Assembly (NCBI RefSeq): GCF_017573465.1
Contig: NZ_JAGEPF010000005.1
Span: forward strand, 310,001 to 374,000
Source: Actinomadura violacea
GTDB taxonomy: Bacteria > Actinomycetota > Actinomycetes > Streptosporangiales > Streptosporangiaceae
Direction of reading: 5' to 3'
Length of the DNA: 64,000 bases
Below the pieces are notes generated by a model that had not been told where the DNA came from, did no database searches, and saw only the letters and a list, made by a program, of their open reading frames with translations. This document shows positions 44,776 to 53,383 of this stretch, one piece after another; positions within the stretch are counted from its first letter, which is position 1, and each line of letters begins with the position of its first letter. Both the position numbers and the translations under genes were made by a program.

Positions 44776-45420
44776 TCAGGAGCCGAGGTAGCGCAGCACC
44801 GCCAGCACGCGGCGGCTGTAGCCGGACGCGTGCGACAGGTCCAGCTTGTCGAAGATCGCGTTGACGTGCTTCTCCACCGCGCTCTGCGAGATGTGCAGGT
44901 GCGCGGCGATCGAGGCGTTCGTGTGGCCCTGGGCCATGTGGTCGAGGACGTCGCGCTCGCGCGGCGTCAACCGGGACAGCGGGTCGGCGTGCGTGCTGTG
45001 CGCCAGCAGCCGCCGTACCACCTCCGGATCGAACGCGGCACCGCCGGCGCCGACCCGGTCCAGCGCGTCCAGGAACTCCTCGACCTGCGCGACCCGGTCC
45101 TTCAGCAGGTACCCGACCCCGCCGGTGTCCGCGGTGATCAGCTCGGCGGCGTAGCGCTTCTCGACGTACTGTGACAGCACGAGCACGCCGACGTCCGGCC
45201 ACCGGCGCCGGATCTCCAGCGCGGCGCGCAGGCCCTCGTCGGTGTGCGTCGGCGGCATCCGGACGTCCACGACGACCACGTCCGGGGGCCGCTCGGCGAC
45301 CGCCGCGAGCAGCGCGCCACCGTCGCCGACCGCCGCCGCGACCTCGTGGCCCTCCTCGGCGAGCAGCCGCACCAGGCCCTCGCGCAGCAGCGTGGAGTCC
45401 TCCGCCAGCATCACCCGCAC
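44776..45420 (-). CDS. NarL/FixJ-family response regulator
   Basis: Response regulator of 214 residues. The receiver starts VRVMLAEDSTLLREGL and has the phospho-acceptor Asp52 in VVVVDVRMPP and Lys in GYLLKDRV. The LuxR-type DNA-binding domain reads SRLTPRERDVLDHMAQGHTN and HISQSAVEKHVNAIFDKLDL. GTG 45420 overlaps the kinase gene by 10 bp, so the pair is coupled. Targets are not evident; the DedA gene upstream in the same operon is a possible one. Confidence 0.9.
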   Translation of the reverse strand: MRVMLAEDSTLLREGLVRLLAEEGHEVAAAVGDGGALLAAVAERPPDVVVVDVRMPPTHTDEGLRAALEIRRRWPDVGVLVLSQYVEKRYAAELITADTGGVGYLLKDRVAQVEEFLDALDRVGAGGAAFDPEVVRRLLAHSTHADPLSRLTPRERDVLDHMAQGHTNASIAAHLHISQSAVEKHVNAIFDKLDLSHASGYSRRVLAVLRYLGS

Positions 45421-46595
45421 GGCAGCTCCGCGGTGATCACCGTGGGCCCGCCGGGCGGGCTGTGCACGGCGAACGTCCCGTCCAGCGCGGCGACGCGCCG
45501 CGCCAGCCCGGCGAGCCCGCCGCCGGTCGGGTCGGCCCCGCCCGTCCCGTCGTCCTCGATGCGCACGCCGATCATTGTCCCGGATCCGGCGACCTCCACG
45601 CGTACCCGGCGGGCGCCCGAATGCTTCGCGGCGTTCGTGACGGCCTCGCAGACCACGAAGTACGCGGCGGTCTCGACCGCGTGCGGCGGCCGCCCCGGCA
45701 CGTCGTAGCCGATCGCCACGGGGACCGCGGACCGCTCGGCCACCGACTCCAGCGCGACTTGCAGGCCCTCGCCGTCCAGCGCCGCCGGGTAGACGCGCCA
45801 GGTGACCTCGCGGAGGTCCGCAAGGGCGCGCTGCGACTCCTCGTGCGCCTGCCTCAGCAGGTCGGACGCCTTCTCCTGGTCGCCGGCGCGGCGGGCGCGG
45901 CCGATCAGCATGCCGAGCGCGACCAGCCGCTGCTGCACCCCGTCGTGCAGGTCCCGCTCGATGCGGCGGCGCTCGTCGTCCACCGCGTCGACGACCTCCG
46001 CGCGGGTCACCGACAGCTGCGCGATCCGCCGCTCGTACTCGGCGAGCGGGCTCGGGCCGAGGCAGCGGCGCGCCACCGCCCGCTCCAGCGCCGCCACCCC
46101 GACCAGCCCCTGGACTGCCAGGAACAGGAGCACCAGCCCGGCGATCGCCGTGTACAGGACGATCCACCACGCGGGCCGGATGCCGTCCAGGTAGTCGCCG
46201 GTGATCCACCAGCTCACCGCGAGTTCCACGCCGATCTCGACGCCGTAGGCGATGAGCCCGATGATCACGCCGCCGAGCAGCCCGACCGGCACCCGCAGCA
46301 CCAGGTAGGCCAGCGCCCGCAGCGGCCCGTACTCGGCCGCGCCCGTCTCCCCCAGCAGCGCCAGGCGGCGCCGCTCCAGCTCGGTGAGGCGGCGCGCGCC
46401 GTCCGCGACGACCCGCGGCACCGCCCGCTGCCCGCGCGAGAAGGCCAGCGCGTACGCCATCAGCAGCGCCGCCGCCGCGAGCAGCACGATCTCCATGACG
46501 GCGGTGAACGCGCCGAGGAGCAGCCCGGCGGCGGCCCGCGCCGCCGCGCGCACACCGCGCCGCAGTACGCGCGCGTCGTCAGAAGGGTCGGTCAC
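45411..46595 (-). CDS. Sensor histidine kinase, NarL-type (HisKA_3)
   Basis: Membrane sensor kinase of 394 residues. Four hydrophobic segments occupy roughly residues 20-190 (LLLGAFTAVMEIVLLAAAALL, LLGGVIIGLIAYGVEIG, WWIVLYTAIAGLVLLFLAVQGLVG). The DHp motif ERRRIERDLHDGVQQRLVAL holds the phosphorylated His, and the ATPase domain follows (VCEAVTNAAKHSGA, RIEDDGTGGADPTGGGLAGL). GTG 46595 overlaps the end of the DedA gene by 17 bp. It phosphorylates the response regulator encoded next. Confidence 0.9.
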   Translation of the reverse strand: MTDPSDDARVLRRGVRAAARAAAGLLLGAFTAVMEIVLLAAAALLMAYALAFSRGQRAVPRVVADGARRLTELERRRLALLGETGAAEYGPLRALAYLVLRVPVGLLGGVIIGLIAYGVEIGVELAVSWWITGDYLDGIRPAWWIVLYTAIAGLVLLFLAVQGLVGVAALERAVARRCLGPSPLAEYERRIAQLSVTRAEVVDAVDDERRRIERDLHDGVQQRLVALGMLIGRARRAGDQEKASDLLRQAHEESQRALADLREVTWRVYPAALDGEGLQVALESVAERSAVPVAIGYDVPGRPPHAVETAAYFVVCEAVTNAAKHSGARRVRVEVAGSGTMIGVRIEDDGTGGADPTGGGLAGLARRVAALDGTFAVHSPPGGPTVITAELPCG

Positions 46596-47619
46596 GTTCG
46601 AATTCTCGCGCCTGCCGCTGCTCGCTCGCGCGCCCACCTTCATACGGCCGAGCGTTCCCGTACTGCTGAGCGTTCCCGTACGGCTGGGCGCTTTCGTAAG
46701 GCTGGGCGCTTTCGTAAGGCTGGGCGCTTTCGTAAGGCTGGGCGCTTTCGTAAGGCTGGGCATTGGTGAACGGCCGGGCGCTTCCCTGCGGCTGCGGGTT
46801 GCCGTACGACTGGGCGTTGCCATACGACTGGGGGTTTCCGTAGGGCTGAGCGCCTTCGTAGGGCTGCGCGCTTCCATAAGGCTGAGCGCCTGAGTACGGC
46901 TGAGCGCTTCCGTAGGGCTGGTGGGGTTGCGGGGTCGGGGGCGTCTGCGGGGCGTCGGACGGGGCGCGGCGTGCCTTGACGATGCGGACCGCTACGAAGG
47001 CGAGCACCGCGACGGCCACGATCGCGACCACGGCCTTGGAGTAGACGCCGACGTAGTCCTGGACGGACGTCCAGTTGTCGCCGAGCCAGTACCCGGCCAG
47101 CACGAACACGGTGTTCCACAGCAGGCTGCCCACGGTGGTGTAGAGCAGGAACGTCGTCATCCGCATCCGCTCCAGGCCCGCCGGGACGGAGATCAGGCTG
47201 CGGAAGATCGGGATCATCCGGCCGAAGAACACCGCCTTGCCGCCGTGCCGGGCGAACCACGCCTCCGTGCGGTCGAGGTCGGACAGCTTCACCAACGGCA
47301 GCCACGCGACGAGCGCGCGGATCCGGTCGCGGCCGATCAGCGCGCCGATGCCGTAGAGCGCCAGCGCGCCGGCGACCGAGCCCAGCGTCGTCCAGACGAG
47401 GGCGGCGGCGAGGCTCATCCGGCCCTGCGCGGCGGTGAACCCGGCGAGCGGGAGGATCACCTCGCTCGGCAGCGGCGGGAACAGGTTCTCCAGTGCGATG
47501 GCCGCCCCGGCGCCGGGGGCGCCGAGCTGCTCCATCAGGTGCGTGGCCCATCCGGTGACGCCTCCGGACGGCGCGTCCCCGGCCGCCGCGGACGCCATCG
47601 CGTACGTCGTCTCGATCAT
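46579..47619 (-). CDS. DedA family membrane protein with C-terminal AQPYxx repeats
   Basis: Protein of 346 residues. The first 215 residues are a DedA-type (SNARE-associated, VTT) protein: LENLFPPLPSEVILPLAG, the conserved FGRMIPIFRSLISVPAG with the essential Arg residues, and a helix-rich C-terminal part. From about residue 230 a Gln/Pro/Tyr-rich cytosolic tail consists of about 15 hexapeptides AQPYGN or AQPYES. DedA proteins act in undecaprenyl-phosphate or phospholipid flipping; the tail is not part of the family. Followed by, and overlapping, the kinase gene. Confidence 0.88.
   Translation of the reverse strand: MIETTYAMASAAAGDAPSGGVTGWATHLMEQLGAPGAGAAIALENLFPPLPSEVILPLAGFTAAQGRMSLAAALVWTTLGSVAGALALYGIGALIGRDRIRALVAWLPLVKLSDLDRTEAWFARHGGKAVFFGRMIPIFRSLISVPAGLERMRMTTFLLYTTVGSLLWNTVFVLAGYWLGDNWTSVQDYVGVYSKAVVAIVAVAVLAFVAVRIVKARRAPSDAPQTPPTPQPHQPYGSAQPYSGAQPYGSAQPYEGAQPYGNPQSYGNAQSYGNPQPQGSARPFTNAQPYESAQPYESAQPYESAQPYESAQPYGNAQQYGNARPYEGGRASEQRQAREFERDRPF
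46655..46920 (-). repeat. 18-bp tandem repeats encoding AQPYxx in the DedA tail
   Basis: The unit GGCTGGGCGCTTTCGTAA (plus-strand view) is repeated, four times perfectly near 46683-46757 and in degenerate form on both sides. The perfect core suggests recent expansion by slippage. Confidence 0.85.
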
Positions 47620-47847
47620 GCCTTCGACGCTAGGAACCGGGCGCGGCGGCCACCATGGAGCGCACCGCCGGGCCGTCCGGCCGCGCACCGCACCCGCGCC
47701 CTGTGGAAAACCGCACCCCCGGCCGCCGCGACAGTGCGGGCAAAGCCGTGAAAACCCCGCCGGGGGCGGCGATTCGGCCTAATCTTGGGCCACCTCGTCC
47801 CGCCCCGAACGCGTCCGCCGCGGGGGCCAACGGAAGGAGCCGCACGC

Positions 47848-48663
47848 GTGGCCGACGAACTCCCGGAGAGCGCGCCCCCCGGCATCGACACCTCCACCCC
47901 GACGTTCGCGCGCGTGTACGACTACTTCCTCGGCGGCAAGGACAACTTCGCCGCCGACCGCGAGGTGGCCGACATGGTGATGCAGCTCGTCCCCGAGGCG
48001 CCGGTCGTCGCGCAGGGCAACCGGGTCGCGATCGGGCGCGCGGTCGCCTACATGGCGGGCGAGCTCGGGATCGACCAGTTCGTGGACATCGGGTCGGGGC
48101 TCCCGACGTCGTCCAACGTGCACCAGTTCGCCCGGTCGGCGAACCCGGACGCGCGGGTGGTGTACGTCGACAACGACCCGATCGTGCTGGCGCACGGCCG
48201 GGCGCTGCTCACCGAGCAGGGCGTCGCGACGTTCATCCAGGGCGACCTGTACGAGCCGGAGAAGATCTTCAACGACCCGGCGCTGGCCGGGCTGATCGAC
48301 CTCGGCCGGCCGGTCGGGCTGATCCTCGCCGCGATCATCCACCACGTCCCGGACGAGCGGGACCCGGCCGCGGTGGTGGGGGCGCTGCACCCGTTCCTGC
48401 CGGCCGGCAGCCACGTCATCCTCACGCACCTGCACGACTCGGGCGACGACCCGCGGGTCGAGGAGGCCAAGCGGATCCTGCAGTCGGGGCTCGGCGGCTC
48501 CTACTTCCGGCACTCTTCGCGGATCGAGGGGTTCATGGAGGGGCTGACGATCCTGGAGCCGGGCGTGGCGAACGTGACGGAGTGGCGTCCGAACGGTCCC
48601 AAGGGCCCGCTGGAGCACCCGCTGCACGCCCAGATGGTGGCCGTGATGGGGCGCAAGGATTGA
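47848..48663 (+). CDS. SAM-dependent methyltransferase, DUF574 family
   Basis: Protein of 271 residues of an actinomycete-specific methyltransferase family. It begins with the hallmark TFARVYDYFLGGKDNFAADREVA, then FVDIGSGLPTSSNVHQFA (motif I), VYVDNDPIVLAHGRALL, and AIIHHVPDERDP. Family members are many per genome in streptomycete relatives, and their substrates are mostly unknown. GTG 47848 follows GGAAGGAG. Divergent from the DedA operon. Confidence 0.88.
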   Translation: MADELPESAPPGIDTSTPTFARVYDYFLGGKDNFAADREVADMVMQLVPEAPVVAQGNRVAIGRAVAYMAGELGIDQFVDIGSGLPTSSNVHQFARSANPDARVVYVDNDPIVLAHGRALLTEQGVATFIQGDLYEPEKIFNDPALAGLIDLGRPVGLILAAIIHHVPDERDPAAVVGALHPFLPAGSHVILTHLHDSGDDPRVEEAKRILQSGLGGSYFRHSSRIEGFMEGLTILEPGVANVTEWRPNGPKGPLEHPLHAQMVAVMGRKD

Positions 48664-48947
48664 TCAACGGAACTGCACCGGAGGGAGGGCCGGATTCAGC
48701 GGAGAGTGAAACCGGCGGCGCCGCCGGCGGGGGCTCCGCGACGCTCGGACGCCCCGATTCCGCAGGCCGTACGGGTTCCGGACGCTCGGCGAGACGGGTT
48801 TCGGACACCGGACCGTTCATGATCGCGATGAAGATTCTTTTCTGATCGACTTTTCCGTTAAGAGCCTTTCTTGTACCGTTCGCAGGGTTTTGTGAAGTGA
48901 ATTCATGATCGGACTTTCCCGCCACAAGATCATGTAAGGACGCCGCG

Positions 48948-49445
48948 ATGCCCCTGGCGACTGGCCTGGCAGCGGCCGCGCTCCTCGGCCTGCTGACCCT
49001 GCTGGCCACCGCGCGGCGCTCCAGGCGCCGACACCGACCGCGCGACGAGCACCCCGAGTCGCTGACGGCCGTGCTCGCCCCCGGAGAGGAGGAGTACCTG
49101 GCCTGGCTGGCCGACCACTGCTGGCCCGGCGACGAGTACCTCGACCTCGAGCACGAGTGGCGGGACGAACTGGGCCTCCCCGACCCGGCGGAGCACTACG
49201 AGTCGCCGCTGTGCCCGCAGTGCGACCGGCGCTGCGAGGACGTCTGGCCGTGCCCGAACTGCGGCCGGCTGCTGCATTCCTCCTGCGGACACGGGATGCG
49301 GCGCCGGTGGGTCGACCGGCCGTACCGGGCGCACGGCATGAACTCCGAGGCGGTCATCGCCGAGTGGATCTGCACCGGATGCCTGTCGGTGGTCGGTCTC
49401 GACGTCGACCACGGCGGCGAACCGGACGAGGGGCTTCTGCGCTGA
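48948..49445 (+). CDS. Membrane-anchored zinc-finger protein with a shared acidic motif
   Basis: Protein of 165 residues. One N-terminal membrane helix (LATGLAAAALLGLLTLLATA) is followed by an acidic block ESLTAVLAPGEEEYLAWLAD and WPGDEYLDLEHE, then a RING-like cysteine cluster CPQCDRRCEDVWPCPNCGRLLHSSCGH with a final CTGCL. The acidic block recurs in the small membrane protein at 52887-53201. I do not recognise the family. The zinc cluster suggests protein or nucleic-acid binding near the membrane. Confidence 0.75.
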   Translation: MPLATGLAAAALLGLLTLLATARRSRRRHRPRDEHPESLTAVLAPGEEEYLAWLADHCWPGDEYLDLEHEWRDELGLPDPAEHYESPLCPQCDRRCEDVWPCPNCGRLLHSSCGHGMRRRWVDRPYRAHGMNSEAVIAEWICTGCLSVVGLDVDHGGEPDEGLLR

Positions 49446-49583
49446 ACGTCCCGATGTGCCCCAACTTGTCCGGCGGCACACGCGACGAACAGTAAAGAAT
49501 CCCCCATCCACTTGCATATTTCGGACGAACGGCGGCAGGCTTCCACTATGTCCTTAATCACAGGGACGTTCGTGGAGGAACCC

Positions 49584-49793
49584 GTGACCGATCAACGCGC
49601 ACCGTCCTGCCCGCACCAGCCGCCGTGCCCCCGGCCCGACGCGCTGGACCGCGAGGCCGCGAGAACCGTCGCCGCCCACCCGGAGCAGGGCTGGAGCCTG
49701 CTCTGCAACGGCATCGTCGTCTTCGAGGACACCGGCGAACTGCTGCCCGACGGCCGCGTGATCGCCCCGCACCGTCCGACGACCGCCGTCTAG
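49584..49793 (+). CDS. DUF5999 family small protein
   Basis: Protein of 69 residues with the full actinomycete pattern CPHQPPCPRPDALDREAAR, then HPEQGWSLLCNGIVVFEDTG and ELLPDGRVIAPHRP. Its function is unknown; two cysteines near the start and one in LLCNG may bind a metal. GTG 49584 is chosen because GGAGGAA lies 3 nt upstream; the ATG at 49548 has no ribosome site. Confidence 0.85.
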   Translation: MTDQRAPSCPHQPPCPRPDALDREAARTVAAHPEQGWSLLCNGIVVFEDTGELLPDGRVIAPHRPTTAV

Positions 49794-49929
49794 CGGCGCC
49801 GCGCGGCCCGCGGGCGCCCCGCGCCTCCTCCCCGCACCCGCCCGCAGGGCCGCTACAGCGCCGTTCCGGCGGCCGGCTCCGACGCACGGCGCGCCGGACG
49901 GCCGGTCATCCGGCGCGCGCCCGCGCCGG

Positions 49930-52086
49930 TCAGGCCGGCCCGATCGTGATCGGGACGGCGTTGAGCCGTGCCATCCCGGCCAGCGGCTCCAAGTCCGCCG
50001 GATCCGGCGACGCGAGCACGTTGACGTTCGCGCCGCCCGCCGCGTTCGCCGTCCGCCAGCCGCCCCGGTGCCCCCACCCGTGCGGGACCGCGACGGTGCC
50101 CTCGGTCATCTCGTCGGTGACCAGCGCCGTCAGCTCGATCGACCCGTGCGGCGAGGTGATCCGGCACGGCGCGCCGTCCTCGATCCCGTGCGCCGCGGCG
50201 TCCTTCGGGTTGATCCGCGCCGCCTGGACGCGGCCGCCGCGCATCAGCGCCGGCGCGTTGTGCATCCACGAGTTGTGCGAGCGCATCTCGCGCAGGCCGA
50301 TCAGCCGCAGCGGGAAGCCGTCCGGCGGCTCCGGCGCCTCCGCCAGCCGCAGCACCTCGGCGGCGATCTCCGGCGGGGCGAGATGCACCCGCTTGTCCTT
50401 GTGCAGGATGCGGCGGCGCAGCGTGCCCGTCCGCTGGTGCTCGCCGAGGACGATGCCGTGCGGCGACTTCCGCAACCGGCGCAGGCTGAGCCCGTCGCGC
50501 TTGCCGAGAAGGCGGCGCAGCCCGTACCAGTCCCCCGCCGGGCCGGTGCGCAGCAGTGCGTCCGCCAGGGACCGCGGCGACGGCCGGACGCCCAGCCGGT
50601 GCGCGAGCCGCTGCAGCGGGAACGCGCCGACGCCGATCCCCATCCGGCGGGCGAGCGCGTCGATGACCTCCCACTCCTGGCGGGCCTCGCCGCGCGGCGC
50701 GACCACTGGCTCCGTCCACGTCACGTACGGGGTGAGGTGGTTCTGCAGGAACGGCAGCGGGAGGTCCTCGCGCTCCAGGAACGTGGTCGCCGGGAGCACG
50801 TAGTCGGCCTTGCGGCCGGTGTCGGTGACGTAGAGGTCGATGGTGACGAGCAGGTCCAGCTCGTCCAGCGCCCTGCCGAGCGACTCGCCGCCCGGGACGC
50901 TCAGCGCCGGGTTGCCGCCGGAGACGATCAGCGCCCGGAGCCGTCCCGGGCCCGGCGTGGTGATCTCCTCGGCCATCACCCCGGCCGGGAACGTGCCGAG
51001 GACGTCCGGGTATCCGCCGACCCGTGAGCGTGTCCTGCCGTAGGTGGCGATGCCGGACAGGCGCAGGATCTCGTCCAGCCACAGCGGCGCGGCGCCGAAG
51101 ACCGCCCCGCCCGGACGGTCCAGGTTGCCGGTCACCAGCGTCACGGCGTCGATGAGGAACGCGGTCAGCGTCCCGTGCCGGCCGAGGCAGGTGCCCGTCC
51201 GGCCGTAGACGACCGCCCGCTCGGCCCGTGCCAGATCGCGGGCCAGTTCCCGGACGGCCGCCGCCGGCACGCCGCTGCGGTCCTCGGTCTCCTCGGGCGG
51301 GAAGCCGTCCGCGAGCGCCCGCAACTCCGCCACGCCGGACGCCTGGCCCGCGCACGCGGCACTGTCCTGCAGCCCCTCCTCGAAGATCACGTGGAGCATC
51401 GACAGCAGCAGCCAGGCGTCCCCGTCCGGGCGGACGGGCAGGTGCTCGTAGGCGCGGGCCGTCTCGGTCCGGCGCGGATCGGCGACCACGACCCGGCCGC
51501 CGCGCGCCACGATCGCCGACAGGTCCTCGCGGATGCGCGGCGCGGTGATCAGGCTGCCGTGCGACACCAGCGGGTTCGCGCCGAGCATCAGCAGCAGGTC
51601 GGTGCGCTTGAGGTCGGGGATCGGGACCAGCACCGGCGCGCCGTACAGCAGCGCGCTCGCCGCGAACCGGTTGTTGACGTCCTGCGAACCGGCTGAGTAC
51701 AGGTGCGGCGACTTCAACGCCGCCATGAACCCGTTCAGCCACAGCGGATGGCTGTAGGAGAACGTCGCGGGATTGCCGAAGTACCAGCCGATCGACGACC
51801 CGCCGTGCTCGCGGCGCAGGGCGTTCAGCCGCGCGGTGATGCCGCCGAGCGCCTCGTCCCAGCTCACCCGCTCGAACTCGCCGTCCGGACGGCGGCGCAG
51901 CGGATGCAGCACCCGGTCCGGGTCGTTCTGGACCTCCGCCATCGCGATGCCCTTCGGGCAGGCGAAGCCCTTCGACAGCGGGTGCTCCTTGTCGGGGCGG
52001 ATCCGGACGACCGTCCCGTCCTCGACGGTGGCCTCCAGCCCGCACAGCGGTTCGCAGATCCGGCAGTAAGTGGTCACTGACGCCAT
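49930..52086 (-). CDS. Molybdopterin-dependent oxidoreductase, formate dehydrogenase/nitrate reductase-like
   Basis: Protein of 718 residues. The N-terminal [4Fe-4S] site is CRICEPLCGLEA with the distal Cys in GFACPKGIAMAE. It continues with GWYFGNPATFSYSHPLW, LLMLGANPLVSHGS, VVVADPRRTETA, ALIVSGGNPALSVPGG, KADYVLPATTFLEREDL, and the C-terminal MGD-binding domain with GLREMRSHNSWMHNAP and HGWGHRGGW. No twin-arginine signal and no partner subunits are present, so it is probably cytosolic. The substrate is open. Confidence 0.88.
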   Translation of the reverse strand: MASVTTYCRICEPLCGLEATVEDGTVVRIRPDKEHPLSKGFACPKGIAMAEVQNDPDRVLHPLRRRPDGEFERVSWDEALGGITARLNALRREHGGSSIGWYFGNPATFSYSHPLWLNGFMAALKSPHLYSAGSQDVNNRFAASALLYGAPVLVPIPDLKRTDLLLMLGANPLVSHGSLITAPRIREDLSAIVARGGRVVVADPRRTETARAYEHLPVRPDGDAWLLLSMLHVIFEEGLQDSAACAGQASGVAELRALADGFPPEETEDRSGVPAAAVRELARDLARAERAVVYGRTGTCLGRHGTLTAFLIDAVTLVTGNLDRPGGAVFGAAPLWLDEILRLSGIATYGRTRSRVGGYPDVLGTFPAGVMAEEITTPGPGRLRALIVSGGNPALSVPGGESLGRALDELDLLVTIDLYVTDTGRKADYVLPATTFLEREDLPLPFLQNHLTPYVTWTEPVVAPRGEARQEWEVIDALARRMGIGVGAFPLQRLAHRLGVRPSPRSLADALLRTGPAGDWYGLRRLLGKRDGLSLRRLRKSPHGIVLGEHQRTGTLRRRILHKDKRVHLAPPEIAAEVLRLAEAPEPPDGFPLRLIGLREMRSHNSWMHNAPALMRGGRVQAARINPKDAAAHGIEDGAPCRITSPHGSIELTALVTDEMTEGTVAVPHGWGHRGGWRTANAAGGANVNVLASPDPADLEPLAGMARLNAVPITIGPA

Positions 52087-52105
52087 GCGTCCGATTGTGC
52101 CACCG

Positions 52106-52786
52106 TCACCTGATCACGTGCCGGTCGTACCCCATTTCCACCAGTTCCTCGTACGCCGCCCACACCGCCGCCGGGACCGGCATCGGCACCTGGTACCCCC
52201 GCTCGGCGTACACCTCCATCCGCTGGAGGTCGCCCACCATCAGCTCGATGAACCGCCGCTCGTCGTCCCCGTCCGCATATGTCTCGTATCCGAGGTCCGG
52301 GCAGGCGGCCGTCCAGGCCACTCCGGGCCACTGTTTGCGCGCCGTTGCCAGTGCGCGCCGGGTCATGTACGGCTTGGCGACCAAAATCCCGCTCCGCAGA
52401 TCGAGCCGACCGTCAAGCAACCGCCGGGTCGCGGTGATGTTCTCCCCTGTGTTCGTGGCGGTCTCCTCCAGCAGCAGAGCCCCGTCCGGGACCCCGTTCT
52501 CGCGCGCCACACGGGCGAAGACCTGCGCCTCCGTCTCCGTCCACGCCGAAGTGATCTTGCCGCGGCCGCCGGTCACGACCACCACCGGAGCCCATCGCGC
52601 ATGCCAAAGCCTCGCCGCGTGCGCCGCCACCCGCGTGTCGTGGCACCCCAGAGCGAGGATCGCGTCAGCCTTGGAGAGGGGGCCGGTGAGCACCAGGTGG
52701 TCCCAGACGACGCGGGCCAGCGCGCGGGCCCGCGCGCCGACCGCTCCATGAGACTCCACCGCGCCATTGTCTCCGGCGGCCCGCAT
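52106..52786 (-). CDS. YdcF/DUF218 family protein
   Basis: Protein of 226 residues with the DUF218 fold: ADAILALGCHDTRVAAHAAR, VVVVTGGRGKITSAWTETEA, LLEETATNTGENITATRRLL, and VAKPYMTRRALATARKQWP. Soluble YdcF-like proteins are poorly characterised; ElyC/SanA relatives act in cell-envelope metabolism. ATG 52786 has GGGAG 7 nt upstream. The gene stands divergent from the small acidic membrane protein. Confidence 0.85.
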   Translation of the reverse strand: MRAAGDNGAVESHGAVGARARALARVVWDHLVLTGPLSKADAILALGCHDTRVAAHAARLWHARWAPVVVVTGGRGKITSAWTETEAQVFARVARENGVPDGALLLEETATNTGENITATRRLLDGRLDLRSGILVAKPYMTRRALATARKQWPGVAWTAACPDLGYETYADGDDERRFIELMVGDLQRMEVYAERGYQVPMPVPAAVWAAYEELVEMGYDRHVIR

Positions 52787-52886
52787 GTCGGCTCCCATCC
52801 GAAAGGTCGTCCAGGTAGCGTTCAAGTGTTTTGCTACTTACGCAAGAATCATGTGGAACTCGACCGCGAAAGGACGGGGTGGTGTC

Positions 52887-53201
52887 GTGATCACAGTCCT
52901 GGTCCTGGTGTCAGTGGCCGCCCTGTTCGGCCTGTGCCTGCTCCGTCCCGCGGTGCCCGCCGCCCCGGACGAGGAACCGGCCGCCCCGGACCCCGCGCCG
53001 TCCGAGCCCGCCACCGAACCCGCCGCCACGGCCGAACCCGGCGGCGTCCACCCCGAGTCCATGACCGCCGAACTCGACCAGGGCGACGAGGAGTACCTCG
53101 CCTTCCTCGCCAACGAACTCTGGCCCGAGGACGAGTACCTAGAGCCCGAGCACACCACCGACGGCGAAGAGGAATCAGGCGGCAGCGACATGCTCCTCTG
53201 A
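52887..53201 (+). CDS. Small membrane protein sharing the acidic EEYLA/WPxDEYL motif
   Basis: Protein of 104 residues. An N-terminal membrane helix (VITVLVLVSVAALFGLCLL) is followed by a Pro/Ala/Glu linker and the block HPESMTAELDQGDEEYLAFL and WPEDEYLEPEH, clearly related to HPESLTAVLAPGEEEYLAWL of the protein at 48948-49445. It lacks the zinc cluster. Family unknown. GTG 52887 is favoured; ATG 52851 would add 12 residues. Confidence 0.7.
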   Translation: MITVLVLVSVAALFGLCLLRPAVPAAPDEEPAAPDPAPSEPATEPAATAEPGGVHPESMTAELDQGDEEYLAFLANELWPEDEYLEPEHTTDGEEESGGSDMLL

Positions 53202-53383
53202 CGCTCGGACCTCGCACGCACCCGAACCTCGCACGGTGCCGCTCTCCTTGTGAACCGCGACCGCGGCCGGGCCGTCCCAGATAGGTCGAGCGCTCCCCTC
53301 GACGGTCCCACACCACGGCGGGACGGAGGCGCAGCGCCGAACCGGCACCTCGTTCCGCCCTGATGCGACGTTGCGAGGAAGCG

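Noticed and set aside
46655..46920. Possible CRISPR array from the regular 18-bp repeats
   Set aside because: There are no spacers of unique sequence; the repeats are contiguous and encode in-frame hexapeptides of the DedA tail.
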